This document shows positions 33,863-42,837 of a stretch of DNA of 64,000 bases, piece by piece (position 1 is the first letter of the stretch; each line of letters opens with the position of its first letter). The notes below the pieces were generated by a model. It made no database searches. It was not told the origin of the DNA and saw only the letters and a program-made list of their open reading frames with translations. A program made the translations under genes and the position numbers. The stretch comes from an uncultured Cellulomonas sp. (GTDB taxonomy: Bacteria > Actinomycetota > Actinomycetes > Actinomycetales > Cellulomonadaceae), in assembly GCF_947494015.1 (NCBI RefSeq), contig NZ_CANLTL010000006.1:211573-275572 (forward strand), written 5' to 3'.

Positions 33863-34929
33863 CCCCCCGCAGCCCTCGTCGTGGTCGCGCCGCGGTGCGC
33901 GACGACGCCACCGCCGCCGGACGACCCGCCCCGCGCGCCGCCGGCACCGTGAACGGCACCGTGACCGGCACCGCCGCCGCCGGCGCGCCCGCCGGGGACG
34001 GGCCGGTGCTGGAGGCGGAGCACGTCACCCGGACCTTCGGTGAGACGGTGGCGCTGCGCGACGTGAGCCTGGCCGTCCAGCCGGGCGAGCTGGTCGGGCT
34101 GCTGGGGCCGAACGGCGCGGGCAAGACGACCCTGCTCAGCCTGGCGACGGGCCTGCGCAAGCCGGACTCGGGCACCGTGCGGCTGTTCGGTGGCGACCCG
34201 CGCAGCGCCACGAGCCGGGTCCGCCTGGGCACCACGCCGCAGGAGACGGGGCTCCCGCCGACGCTCACGGTCGGGGAGGTCGTCGACTTCATCGCGGGCC
34301 ACTACCCCGACCCCATGCCGCGCGCGGAGCTGCTCGGCCGCTTCGGCCTGGCCGACCTCGCCCGCCGGCAGACCGGCGCGCTGTCCGGGGGGCAGAAGCG
34401 CCGACTGGCGGTCGCGCTCGCCGTGGTCGGGCGGCCCCGGCTCGTCGTCCTGGACGAGCCGACGACCGGTCTGGACGTCGAGGGCCGGCACGTGCTGTGG
34501 GAGGCGCTGCGCGAGTACCACGCGAGCGGGGCGACGGTCGTGGTCACCAGCCACTACCTGGAGGAGATCGAGGCGCTCGCCCAGCGCGTCGTCGTGATCG
34601 GCGGGGGCACCGTGCTCGCCGACGACTCGCTCGCTGCCGTCCTGGCGCGGGTGCAGGTCCGCCGGGTCACGTTCCAGCTCACCACGCCGGCGGCCGACGT
34701 CGTCGTCCTCGACCGGCTGCCGGGCGTGCGGGACGTGTCGCGCGACGGTGACCGCGTCCACCTGCTCGCCGCCGACGCCGACGCGCTCGTGCGCACCCTG
34801 GTCACCGGCGGCGTCGACTTCCGCGGGCTGGAGATCCGCGGTGCCTCGCTCGAGGAGGCGTTCCTGGCCCTGACCGCCGAGTCGCCGGCCGCGGCCGGCG
34901 CCGCCACGTCCGAGGAGATGGCCCGATGA
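33859..34929 (+). CDS. ABC transporter ATP-binding protein (DrrA/CcmA type)
   Basis: A 356-residue ATPase for a drug- or polymer-type exporter. After a disordered N terminus (about 50 residues) come Walker A GPNGAGKTT, signature LSGGQKRRLAVALA, Walker B LVVLDEPTTGLD and H-loop VTSHYLEE. A C-terminal extension (about 255-345) matches the DrrA-like regulatory tail, including VDFRGLEIRGASLEEAFLAL. ATGA overlap with the regulator gene and an ATGA overlap with the permease show tight coupling. Substrate unknown. Confidence 0.9.
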   Translation: MTPRSPRRGRAAVRDDATAAGRPAPRAAGTVNGTVTGTAAAGAPAGDGPVLEAEHVTRTFGETVALRDVSLAVQPGELVGLLGPNGAGKTTLLSLATGLRKPDSGTVRLFGGDPRSATSRVRLGTTPQETGLPPTLTVGEVVDFIAGHYPDPMPRAELLGRFGLADLARRQTGALSGGQKRRLAVALAVVGRPRLVVLDEPTTGLDVEGRHVLWEALREYHASGATVVVTSHYLEEIEALAQRVVVIGGGTVLADDSLAAVLARVQVRRVTFQLTTPAADVVVLDRLPGVRDVSRDGDRVHLLAADADALVRTLVTGGVDFRGLEIRGASLEEAFLALTAESPAAAGAATSEEMAR

Positions 34930-35765
34930 CGACGACCCCCGACCAGCACACCCGCCCTGCCGGAGCGGCAGAGCCGGTCGCCGCGCCGTCGGCCCGGGCT
35001 GCCCTGCCGCCGGTGGCGAACCTGCGGCTCGCGCTGCTGCACGCCCGCTACCAGTTCCTGGAGACGATCCGGGTCCCGATCGCGGTGATCGGCAACATGC
35101 TGTTCCCGGCGTTGGCGATGTTCTTCTTCGTCGTCCCGCAGGAGTCGGTCGCGAGCAACCCGGTCGCGGCGACCGCCGCCGTGGGCCAGCTCGGCATGTT
35201 CGCGGTGATGTCCACCTGCCTGTTCACCTACGGCGCCGGCGTCTCCGAGGACCGGCAGCAGCCGTTCGACCCGTTCCTGCGCACGCTGCCCGCCGGCGCC
35301 GGGCCGCGGATGGCCGGCCGGGTGGCCAACGGTGCCGCGTTCGCGCTGCTCGGGCTGCTGCCGCTCGCCCTGATCGGCTGGCTGTTCACCGACGCGAGCG
35401 TCCCCGGGGCGCGGCTGGCCGTCAGCGTCCTGGTCATCGCCGCCGTCGCGCTGCCGTTCCTGCTGCTCGGGATGGCGATCGGGTACTCGCTCTCCTCGAA
35501 GGCGGCGCTGCCGGTGGTGCAGGTCGTGCTGTTCCCGCTCGCGTTCGCCGGTGGTCTGTTCATGCCGCCCGAGGCGTTCCCCGGGTGGCTCGACTCGCTG
35601 TCGACGGCGCTGCCCAGCCGCGCCGGACGCGACCTGCTGGTCCAGGCGCTGACCGGCAGCGAGGCGCCGGCGACGTCGCTGCCGGTCCTGGTGGCCTGGG
35701 GCGTCCTGTTCGCGGCGCTGGCGGTGTGGGCGTACCGGCGCGACGAGGGCCGCCGCTTCCGCTGA
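34926..35765 (+). CDS. ABC-2 type transporter permease
   Basis: A 279-residue integral membrane protein with six helices and an ABC-2 fold (LFPALAMFFFVVPQ, GMAIGYSLSSKAALPVVQVV, LFPLAFAGGLFMPPEAFPGW). The last of these, with its GLFMPPEAFP, is the conserved post-helix motif of DrrB-like permeases. ATG 34926 overlaps the ATPase stop by four bases. This is the last gene of the operon; the copper ATPase converges 34 bases later, where a GGCGAAGCGCC direct repeat occurs (35788-35813). Confidence 0.88.
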   Translation: MTTTPDQHTRPAGAAEPVAAPSARAALPPVANLRLALLHARYQFLETIRVPIAVIGNMLFPALAMFFFVVPQESVASNPVAATAAVGQLGMFAVMSTCLFTYGAGVSEDRQQPFDPFLRTLPAGAGPRMAGRVANGAAFALLGLLPLALIGWLFTDASVPGARLAVSVLVIAAVALPFLLLGMAIGYSLSSKAALPVVQVVLFPLAFAGGLFMPPEAFPGWLDSLSTALPSRAGRDLLVQALTGSEAPATSLPVLVAWGVLFAALAVWAYRRDEGRRFR

Positions 35766-35799
35766 GCCGTCCGCGCGAGGAGCGGCCGGCGAAGCGCCG

Positions 35800-38376
35800 T
35801 CAGGCGAAGCGCCGCAGGCGCAGCGAGTTGGCCACGACCAGCACCGAGCTGAACGCCATCGCCGCGCCGGCGATCATCGGGTTCAGCAGGCCGGCCGCCG
35901 CCAGCGGGATCGCGGCCACGTTGTAGGCGAACGCCCAGAACAGGTTCTGCTGGATGATCTGCAGGGTCGCCCGGGACAGCCGGATCGCCTGCCCGGCGGA
36001 CCGCAGGTCCCCGCGCACGAGCGTGAGGTCGGCGGCCTCGATCGCGACGTCGGTGCCCGTGCCCATGGCGAGCCCGAGGTCCGCGGCGGCCAGCGCGGCG
36101 GCGTCGTTCACGCCGTCCCCGACCATCGCGACCCGCGACCCCTGCGCCTGCAGGCGCTGCACGACGTCGACCTTGTCGGCCGGCATGACCTCGGCGATCA
36201 CGTCGTCCTCGGCGATGCCGACCGCGCGGGCCGCCTCGCGCGCCGCGCCGACGTTGTCCCCGGTGAGCAGCACCGGTCGCAGGCCCAGCGACCGCAGCTC
36301 GGCGACGGCGTCCCGTGAGGTCGCCTTGACGGGGTCGCGCAGGACGACGACGCCGCGCGCGGTGCCGTTCCAGGCGGCGGCGACCGCGGTCCCGCCGGCG
36401 GACTCGGCGTCGCGGAAGGCGGCCGTCAGGGCGTCGTCGACCACGACGCCCTCGCGCACCAGCCAGGCCGGGCGCCCGACGAGGACCCGGGTGCCGAGCC
36501 CGAGGCCGGAGTGCGCGGTCCGGACGGTGCCGCTCACGCCCGAGCCGGCGTCGTTGCGGAAGTCGAGCACCTGGTCCGAGCCGACCCCGACGCCGTCGGC
36601 GCCGACGCGCACCTCGCCGGGTACCGAGCCGGCCGGGGCCGGCGCGGAGGCCGCCGCGTCCCCGGCCGCGGCGATCGCGCGGGCGATGGGGTGCTCGCTC
36701 ATCCGCTCCACCGCGGCGGCGAGCCGCAGCACCTCGGCGGCGGGCGTGCCGTCGGCGGCGACGACGTCGACCACCCGCATCCGCCCCTCGGTCACGGTGC
36801 CGGTCTTGTCGAGCACCACGGTGTCGACGCGGCGGGTCTCCTCGAGGATCTCCGGCCCCTTGATGAGCACGCCGAGCTGGGCGCCGCGCCCGGTGCCGAC
36901 GAGCAGCGCCGTCGGCGTCGCGAGCCCGAGGGCGCAGGGGCACGCGATGATCAGCACCGCGACCGCCGCCGTGAAGGCGGCCTGAGCGCTGTTGCCGGTC
37001 AGCAGCCAGACCGCCAGGGTGCCGAGCGCGAGGACCAGCACCACCGGGACGAACACGGCGGAGATCCGGTCGGCCAGGCGCTGGACCTGGGCCTTGCCGG
37101 TCTGCGCTGCCGACACCAGCCGGCCGATCTGCGCCAGCACGGTGTCCTGCCCGACCCGGGTCGCCCGCACCACGAGGTACCCCGAGGTGTTGACGGTCGC
37201 GCCGGTCACCGCGGAGCCCGGGGCCACGTCCACCGGCACCGGCTCGCCGGTCACCAGGGACGCGTCCACCGCGCTGGTGCCCTCCACGACGACGCCGTCG
37301 GTGGCCACCTTCTCCCCGGGCCGGACGGCGAACAAATCGCCGACCACGAGGCGCCCGGCCGGGACGCGCTCCTCGACGCGTCGGCCCGCCGGATCGGTGG
37401 TGAGCAGGGTGGCGTCCTTGGCGCCCAGGTCGAGCAGGGCGCGCAGGGCGTCACCGGCCCGGCGCCGCGAGCGGTGCTCGGCGAGGCGCCCGGCGAGCAG
37501 GAAGGTGGTCACCACCGCGGCGACCTCGAAGTAGAGCTCGGGCATGCCGGTCCCGGCGTGGTCGGCGCGCGGCCACAGCGTCGGCTGCATCCGCATGCCG
37601 AGCGTGCCGGCGCCGCCGAGCAGCAGCGCCCACAGCGACCAGCCGGTCGCGGCGACGATGCCGATCGAGACCAGGGTGTCCATCGTGGACGCGCCGTGGC
37701 GGGCGGCCCGCGCCGCCGCCCGGTGGAAGGGCCACGCGGCCCACGTCACCACCGGCAGGGCCAGCGCGGCGACGACCCACTGCCACCCGGACACCTGCAG
37801 GGCCGGGATCATGGACAGCACCACGACCGGGACGGTCAGGACCGCGGAGACCCGCAGCCGGCGGCGCAGGTCGGTACCGCGGTCGGTCGTCGGCGCGGAC
37901 AGGTCCGCGCCGTCGTCCGGGACGTCGTCCACCACCGGGCCCGGTGCGGGGGTGGGGTGCGGTTCTGTCGCGGTGCCCGGTGCCACGAGGGGGCCCGGCC
38001 CGGCGGCCTCGCCGCTGGTGCCGGCGGCCGCGGTGGCGCCCGCCGCCGCCGTCGGGTCCGGTGCAGGGGCGGTGGCGGTCCCGGGGTGCCCGGCGCGCTC
38101 GCCGCGCGCGGTCACCCGGGCGTCGTACCCGGCCTTGCGCACGGCGGCGATGAGGTCGTCCTCGCCCGCGATCCCTGCGGCGTCGTCGGGCACGGTGAGC
38201 TCGACGTGTGCCGACTCCAGAGCGAGGTTCACCGTGGCGCTGGCCCCGGGGACCCGGTTGAGCTTCTTCTCCACCCGGGTCACGCACGACGCGCAGGTCA
38301 TCCCCTCGACCGCCAGGTCGAGGGTGACGACCGGCCGGAGGGGTGCGGCGGGCTGGTCCTGCGTGGCGTGCGACAT
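35800..38376 (-). CDS. copA: Copper-exporting P1B-type ATPase
   Basis: An 858-residue heavy-metal ATPase that exports Cu(I) to the outside. It has one N-terminal HMA domain (GMTCASC, Cys 28 and 31), a Pro/Ala-rich linker (about 95-165), eight membrane helices and the P-type core. Motifs: VTGEP, IIACPCALG (transport Cys-Pro-Cys), DKTGT (phosphorylated Asp), SEHPIARAI and GDGVND. The end motifs YNVAAIPLAA and MAFSSVLVVANSLRL match the P1B-1 copper subgroup rather than zinc or cobalt. ATG 38376 gives the usual start. It lies downstream of csoR and copZ on the same strand and is likely controlled by the CsoR box. Confidence 0.95.
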   Translation of the reverse strand: MSHATQDQPAAPLRPVVTLDLAVEGMTCASCVTRVEKKLNRVPGASATVNLALESAHVELTVPDDAAGIAGEDDLIAAVRKAGYDARVTARGERAGHPGTATAPAPDPTAAAGATAAAGTSGEAAGPGPLVAPGTATEPHPTPAPGPVVDDVPDDGADLSAPTTDRGTDLRRRLRVSAVLTVPVVVLSMIPALQVSGWQWVVAALALPVVTWAAWPFHRAAARAARHGASTMDTLVSIGIVAATGWSLWALLLGGAGTLGMRMQPTLWPRADHAGTGMPELYFEVAAVVTTFLLAGRLAEHRSRRRAGDALRALLDLGAKDATLLTTDPAGRRVEERVPAGRLVVGDLFAVRPGEKVATDGVVVEGTSAVDASLVTGEPVPVDVAPGSAVTGATVNTSGYLVVRATRVGQDTVLAQIGRLVSAAQTGKAQVQRLADRISAVFVPVVLVLALGTLAVWLLTGNSAQAAFTAAVAVLIIACPCALGLATPTALLVGTGRGAQLGVLIKGPEILEETRRVDTVVLDKTGTVTEGRMRVVDVVAADGTPAAEVLRLAAAVERMSEHPIARAIAAAGDAAASAPAPAGSVPGEVRVGADGVGVGSDQVLDFRNDAGSGVSGTVRTAHSGLGLGTRVLVGRPAWLVREGVVVDDALTAAFRDAESAGGTAVAAAWNGTARGVVVLRDPVKATSRDAVAELRSLGLRPVLLTGDNVGAAREAARAVGIAEDDVIAEVMPADKVDVVQRLQAQGSRVAMVGDGVNDAAALAAADLGLAMGTGTDVAIEAADLTLVRGDLRSAGQAIRLSRATLQIIQQNLFWAFAYNVAAIPLAAAGLLNPMIAGAAMAFSSVLVVANSLRLRRFA

Positions 38377-38493
38377 GGCGTCCTCGCTGCGAGCGTGCCT
38401 GGGTACGGGTGGTGTGATGCCTGCGCCGGGTCGGGCGGGACGCCGGACGCGGGCGTGACGGACGGTGACCGGACCGGCGGCCCGGGCCGGGGG

Positions 38494-38721
38494 TCAGCCG
38501 ACGAGCTGGTACCCGGCCTCGTCCACGGCGCCGCGGACGGTCTCGGTGTCGAGCGGCTCGTCGGACACGACCGTGACCTGCGACGCGGCGCCCACGTTGA
38601 GCTCGACCGAGACGTCCTTGACGCCGGTCAGCGCGGAGACCTCCTCGGTCACGGACTGCACGCAGTGGCCGCAGGTCATGCCGGTGACCTCGTAGGTGGC
38701 GGTGTGCGGGGTGGCGTTCAT
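38494..38721 (-). CDS. copZ: Copper chaperone CopZ-like HMA protein
   Basis: A 75-residue single HMA-domain protein that would pass Cu(I) to CopA. It has EVTGMTCGHCVQSVTEEVSA (metal-binding MTCGHC, Cys 17 and 20) and the end DEAGYQLVG. Length is standard for CopZ. ATG 38721 has an AGAGGGA-type site upstream. It lies between csoR (62 bases upstream) and copA (117 bases downstream) on the minus strand, in the classic csoR-copZ-copA arrangement. Confidence 0.93.
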   Translation of the reverse strand: MNATPHTATYEVTGMTCGHCVQSVTEEVSALTGVKDVSVELNVGAASQVTVVSDEPLDTETVRGAVDEAGYQLVG

Positions 38722-38783
38722 GGTGTCGTCCCTCTCTGGTGGGTGGCCGACGGGTGCCGACCGGTGGTGGGGGGTGGAGCCGA

Positions 38784-39065
38784 TCAGCTGCGGACGAGGC
38801 GCGCGATCGCGTCGGCGGCCTCGCGGACCTTGGCGTGCCCGGCGTCGTCGGACTCGCGGGCCGCGTCGACGACGCAGTGCGACAGGTGGTCCTCGACGAG
38901 GCCGAGGCTGACGGCCTGGAGCGCCTTGGTGACCGCGGACACCTGGGTCAGCACGTCGATGCAGTACGTGTCCTCGTCGACCATGCGGGCGATGCCGCGG
39001 ACCTGACCCTCGATCCGGCGCAGCCGCTTGAGGTAGTCGTCCTTGGACCCGGTGTAGCCGCTCAT
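38784..39065 (-). CDS. csoR: Copper-sensing repressor CsoR
   Basis: A 93-residue all-helical regulator that leaves its operator when it binds Cu(I). The DNA-facing part is YLKRLRRIEGQVRGIARMV; the Cu ligands are Cys 35 (DTYCIDVLTQ) with His 60 and Cys 64 (DHLSHCVVDA), matching the C-H-C set of M. tuberculosis CsoR (36, 61, 65). ATG 39065 follows a GAGAGGG site; a TTG directly before it is not needed. It heads the csoR-copZ-copA unit and its own operator is at 39104-39118. Confidence 0.95.
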   Translation of the reverse strand: MSGYTGSKDDYLKRLRRIEGQVRGIARMVDEDTYCIDVLTQVSAVTKALQAVSLGLVEDHLSHCVVDAARESDDAGHAKVREAADAIARLVRS

Positions 39066-39103
39066 CAACGTGCCCTCTCTCGTCCGTCGTCAGCACAACG
39101 GTG

Positions 39104-39118
39104 TACCCCCCAGGGGTA
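39104..39118. promoter_or_regulatory. csoR box: CsoR operator
   Basis: TACCCC-CCA-GGGGTA, a 6-bp inverted repeat with three central bases, lies 39 bases before csoR. Its TACCCC...GGGGTA form is the typical CsoR recognition sequence of actinobacteria. It should mediate copper-inducible autoregulation of csoR-copZ-copA. The motif is seen directly; the binding is established family knowledge applied here. Confidence 0.88.
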
Positions 39119-39145
39119 TTCCGCAACCGCGCGGCCGTCGACGCC

Positions 39146-39289
39146 CGCGCGTGCCGAGTGCGACGTTTCGGACCGTTCAGGTCGCGTGGACGGTCCACGA
39201 CGTCGCACTCGCCGGGTCGCGCGTGCCGAGTGTGACGTTTCGGGCCGTTCGGGTCGCCCGAAGGGTCCACGACGTCGCACTCGGCGGGG
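39146..39289. repeat. Tandem pair of 72-bp palindromic repeats
   Basis: Two consecutive 72-bp units, 39146-39217 and 39218-39289, differ at a small number of positions. Each is itself a long hairpin: in unit 1, CGAGTGCGACGT (39155-39166) pairs with ACGTCGCACTCG (39200-39211), and inside it GGACCGT pairs with ACGGTCC. The pair lies between csoR and hemL, followed by a run of GGGGGCC-like sequence to about 39340. No gene is visible. Possible roles are a REP-like element, a mobile palindrome or a transcription barrier; the origin is unknown. Confidence 0.8.
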
Positions 39290-39342
39290 GCCGGGGGGCC
39301 GGGGGGCCGGGGGGCGGGGGCGCGCGGGGGGGCCTGCGGGGG

Positions 39343-40704
39343 TCAGGCGGGGCGGGCCTGCGCGGCGGCGCGGGCGGCGGCCGGCAGGGCCGAGACGATG
39401 CGGTCCAGCACGCCGTCGTCGTGGGTGGCCGACACGAACCACGCCTCGAAGACCGACGGCGGCAGGCTGATGCCGGCGTCGAGCATCGCGTGGAAGAACG
39501 GCGGGTACCGGAACGTCTCCTGGCCCTGCGCGCCGGCGTAGTCCTGCACGCCGTGCTCGGCGGCGGCCGGGCCGAACATCACGCTGAACAGGTTGCCGGC
39601 GTGCTGCACCCGGTGCGGGACGCCGGCGGTCGTCAGCGCGGCGCCGACCTCGCCGGACAGCACCTGGGCCGCACGGTCCAGCCGCGCGTAGACGTCCGCG
39701 TCCGCCGCCTGCAGCGTGGCCAGCCCCGCGGCGGTGGCGACCGGGTTCCCCGACAGCGTCCCGGCCTGGTAGACGGGCCCGTGCGGCGCCAGGTGGTCCA
39801 TGACGTCGGCCCGGCCGCCGAGCGCGGCGACCGGCAGTCCGCCGCCGACCACCTTTCCGAAGGCCAGCAGGTCGGGCGCCCAGCCCTCGTCAGCACCCTC
39901 GAGCCCCCACCAGCCGGCCGGGCTCACCCGGAAGCCGGTGAGCACCTCGTCCTGGATCATCAGGGCGCCGTGCGCGCGCGCGATCCGGGCCAGGGCGGCG
40001 TTGAAGCCGGGCAGCGGCGGGACGACGCCCATGTTGGCCGGTGCCGCCTCGGTCATGACGGCGGCGATCCGGTCGCCGCGCTCGGCGAACGCCTCCTCGA
40101 CCGCGGCCAGGTCGTTGTACGGCAGCACGATCGTCTCGGCCGCGCTGGCCGCGGTGACCCCCGCCGAGCCCGGCAGCGCGAGCGTCGCGACGCCGGACCC
40201 CGCCTGGGCCAGGAGCGAGTCGACGTGCCCGTGGTAGCAGCCGGCGAACTTCACGACGAGCTCGCGGCCGGTGAACCCGCGCGCGAGCCGGACCGCGGTC
40301 ATGGTCGCCTCGGTCCCGGTGGACACCAGCCGCACCCGCTCCGCGGGGGGCACGCGCCGCCGGATCTCTTCGGCGAGCGCGGTCTCCCGGGGTGTCGGGG
40401 CACCGAACGACAGCCCCTGCGCGGCGGCGTCCTGCACGGCGCGCACGACCGCCGGGTGGGCGTGCCCGAGGATCATCGGCCCCCACGACGACACGAGGTC
40501 CACGTACTGGCGCCCGTCGGCGTCGGTGACGTACGGACCGCTCGCGGAGACGAGGAAGCGCGGCGTGCCGCCGACGGACCCGTAGGCCCGGACGGGCGAG
40601 TTGACGCCGCCGGGCAGCACGCCCTGCGCCGCGGCGAACAGCCCGTCGTTGCCGGCGGTGGTGGACGGCGCCGTGGTCGACGACGTGGTGGACGGTGCGG
40701 TCAT
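39343..40704 (-). CDS. hemL: Glutamate-1-semialdehyde 2,1-aminomutase
   Basis: HemL converts glutamate-1-semialdehyde to 5-aminolevulinate with PLP, the second step of the C5 heme route. The 453-residue protein has all family blocks: [51 protein letters not shown], the PLP lysine in [11 protein letters not shown] (Lys 284), and [13 protein letters not shown]. The Ser/Thr-rich first 18 residues are extra. ATG 40704 is clear. It is the last gene of the hemC-hemD-hemB-hemL group; a hairpin at 40772-40799 lies before it. Confidence 0.96.
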   Translation of the reverse strand: MTAPSTTSSTTAPSTTAGNDGLFAAAQGVLPGGVNSPVRAYGSVGGTPRFLVSASGPYVTDADGRQYVDLVSSWGPMILGHAHPAVVRAVQDAAAQGLSFGAPTPRETALAEEIRRRVPPAERVRLVSTGTEATMTAVRLARGFTGRELVVKFAGCYHGHVDSLLAQAGSGVATLALPGSAGVTAASAAETIVLPYNDLAAVEEAFAERGDRIAAVMTEAAPANMGVVPPLPGFNAALARIARAHGALMIQDEVLTGFRVSPAGWWGLEGADEGWAPDLLAFGKVVGGGLPVAALGGRADVMDHLAPHGPVYQAGTLSGNPVATAAGLATLQAADADVYARLDRAAQVLSGEVGAALTTAGVPHRVQHAGNLFSVMFGPAAAEHGVQDYAGAQGQETFRYPPFFHAMLDAGISLPPSVFEAWFVSATHDDGVLDRIVSALPAAARAAAQARPA

Positions 40705-40771
40705 GTGGAGCTCCCGGGGTGTGGGTGCGACGTCGTGGGGCGCCTGCGGCGCCGGTGGTGGGTGGGTGTGA

Positions 40772-40799
40772 GCGACCGGTCGGGTGGCCGACCGGTCGC
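40772..40799 (-). terminator. Hairpin between hemB and hemL
   Basis: A perfect 12-bp stem GCGACCGGTCGG (40772-40783) with CCGACCGGTCGC (40788-40799) around a GTGG loop lies 7 bases past the hemB stop and 68 bases before hemL on the minus strand. It could lower hemL expression relative to hemB or protect the upstream mRNA end. The fold is seen directly; its role is inferred. Confidence 0.6.
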
Positions 40800-40805
40800 C
40801 GGTGG

Positions 40806-41828
40806 TCAGCGGCCGGGACGGGCCGGGGTCGGCTCGGTGAGCCAGCCGGCGAGCTCGGTCGCCCAGTAGGTGAGGATCAGGTCGGCGCCCGCGCGGCGGA
40901 TCGCGAGGACGGACTCCTCGACGGCGCGCCGCCGGTCGATCCAGCCGTTCGCCGCGGCCGCCTCGACCATCGCGTACTCACCGGACACCTGGTAGGCGGC
41001 GACCGGCACGGCGCTGGTCGCGGCGACGTCGGCCAGCACGTCCAGGTACGGCAGCGCGGGCTTGACCATGACGACATCGGCGCCCTGCTCGACGTCGATC
41101 GCCACCTCGCGCGCGGCCTCGCGCCGGTTGGCCGGGTCCATCTGGTAGCTCTTCCGGTCGCCCTCGAGGGTCGACTCCACGGCGTCCCGGAACGGACCGT
41201 AGAAGGCACTGGCGTACTTGGCGGCGTAGGCCAGGATCGTCACGTCGCCGAAGCCCGCGTCGTCCAGGGCGTCCCGCACGGCGGCCGTCTGGTTGTCCAT
41301 CATCCCGCTCAGGCCGAGCAGGTCCGCGCCCGCCCGCGCCTGCGCGAGCGCCATGGCGGTGTAGCGCTCGAGGGTCGCGTCGTTGTCGACGACGACCTCC
41401 CCGTGCGGGCCACTGGTCAGCACGCCGCAGTGGCCGTGGTCGGTGAACTCGTCCAGGCACAGGTCGGCCATGACGACGAGACGGCCGCCGGCGGCCTCGG
41501 CGGCGTCGGCGATGGCGCGGTTGAGCACCCCGTCGGGGTCCGTCGCGCCGGAGCCGACGGCGTCGCGCACGGTCGGCACGCCGAACAGCATGACGCCCGC
41601 CAGCCCGGCGTCTGCGGCCTCGCGGACCGCCGCGCGCAGGCTCTCGGGGGTGTGCTGGAGCACGCCCGGCATGGAGGCGATCTCGACCGGCTCGGTGAGC
41701 CCCTCCTTGATGAACAGGGGCAGCACGAGGTCACCCGGGTGCAGGCGCACCTCGGTGGCCATCCGGCGCAGGGCGGGGGTGCCCCGCAGGCGGCGCGGTC
41801 GGTGGCGGCGGTCGTGCGTGGAGGTCAT
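40806..41828 (-). CDS. hemB: Porphobilinogen synthase (delta-aminolevulinate dehydratase)
   Basis: HemB condenses two 5-aminolevulinate molecules to porphobilinogen. The 340-residue product has the Schiff-base lysines in [16 protein letters not shown] (Lys 204) and [13 protein letters not shown] (Lys 256). The metal loop reads [14 protein letters not shown], keeping Cys 124 and Cys 134 but with Asp at the middle position where full Zn enzymes have Cys. A mixed metal requirement is therefore plausible. ATG 41828 lies four bases after the hemD stop, so both are in one operon. Length and all blocks fit the family. Confidence 0.97.
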   Translation of the reverse strand: MTSTHDRRHRPRRLRGTPALRRMATEVRLHPGDLVLPLFIKEGLTEPVEIASMPGVLQHTPESLRAAVREAADAGLAGVMLFGVPTVRDAVGSGATDPDGVLNRAIADAAEAAGGRLVVMADLCLDEFTDHGHCGVLTSGPHGEVVVDNDATLERYTAMALAQARAGADLLGLSGMMDNQTAAVRDALDDAGFGDVTILAYAAKYASAFYGPFRDAVESTLEGDRKSYQMDPANRREAAREVAIDVEQGADVVMVKPALPYLDVLADVAATSAVPVAAYQVSGEYAMVEAAAANGWIDRRRAVEESVLAIRRAGADLILTYWATELAGWLTEPTPARPGR

Positions 41829-41832
41829 GCGG

Positions 41833-42837
41833 TCACCTCGGGTCGGCGGAGGGCGGGGCGGGCGGCGCGGGCAGCCGCGGGGCGGGCGGCGGGGACGGCG
41901 GGGCGGGGGCCAGTCGCCGGACGAAGGCGGCGACGACGGCACGCGGGTGCGGACCGTCGGCGACCAGGCCGGCGGGCAGACCGACCTCGGCGGCGACCTC
42001 GGCGGTGCGCGGGCCGATGCAGCACACCAGGGTGGACGCGGGCAGCGTCACCTGGTCGGCGAGCCGGCGTGCGGTGCTGCCCGATGTGAGGACGACGGCG
42101 TCGACCACGCCCGAGGCGAGGTCCGCCACGAGCGCCGCCGGCAGCGGCGGGGCGGGGCTGTTGCGGTAGGAGACGACCACCTCGGGCCTCAGGCCCAGCC
42201 CGGTGAGCCCGTCGGCGAGCGTGGGCTCGGCCAGGTCGCCCTGCGGCAGCAGCGCGGTGCCGCGGCCGGCGGGCCGGGCACCGGACACCGGCTCGGGCCA
42301 CTCGGCGAGCATGCCGCGCGCGGACTGCTCCCCGCTCGGGACGAAGTCGACGTCGACGCCGGACCCGCGCAGGGCGGCGGCGGTCGCGTCGCCCACGGCG
42401 GCGACCCGGGTGCTGCCGGGCCTGGCGGCGCGTCCGGCGCGGACGACGTCGGCAAGCGTGCGGCCCGCGCGGGCGGCGGACGCGTCGAGGGCGTCGACCG
42501 TGAAGCCGCTCGTGACCGACAGCCAGTCGTACCGGCCCGCCGCCAGCCGCGCGAGCGCGCCGTCGAGCGCGGCGGGGTCCTCGGGCGGTCCGATGACGAC
42601 GAGGGGCGCGGCGACCGGCTCCGCACCGGCCCGGCGCAGCGCGCCGATGAGGGCGCCGGCTCGCTCGGGCGCTCGCGGGACCAGCACCCGCAGGCCGGCG
42701 AGGGGCTGCGCGGGGTCGGGCTGCGCGGGATCCGGCTCTGCGGGGCCGGGCTGGGCGCCGTGCGGCGGGGCGTCGTCGGGCCCGGCGCCGTGCGCTGCCG
42801 GTGCGGTGCCGTGCGGTGCGTCCGGGGCGGTGGTCAC
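41833..42837 (-). CDS. hemD: Uroporphyrinogen-III synthase
   Basis: HemD closes hydroxymethylbilane into uroporphyrinogen III with D-ring inversion. The 334-residue product has weak overall conservation, as usual for HemD, but shows [47 protein letters not shown] and the late [14 protein letters not shown] block. The N terminus (about 45 residues) and C terminus are Pro/Ala-rich tails outside the usual 260 residues. GTG 42837 overlaps the hemC stop (GTGA), so it is coupled to HemC, whose product it uses. Confidence 0.9.
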   Translation of the reverse strand: MTTAPDAPHGTAPAAHGAGPDDAPPHGAQPGPAEPDPAQPDPAQPLAGLRVLVPRAPERAGALIGALRRAGAEPVAAPLVVIGPPEDPAALDGALARLAAGRYDWLSVTSGFTVDALDASAARAGRTLADVVRAGRAARPGSTRVAAVGDATAAALRGSGVDVDFVPSGEQSARGMLAEWPEPVSGARPAGRGTALLPQGDLAEPTLADGLTGLGLRPEVVVSYRNSPAPPLPAALVADLASGVVDAVVLTSGSTARRLADQVTLPASTLVCCIGPRTAEVAAEVGLPAGLVADGPHPRAVVAAFVRRLAPAPPSPPPAPRLPAPPAPPSADPR

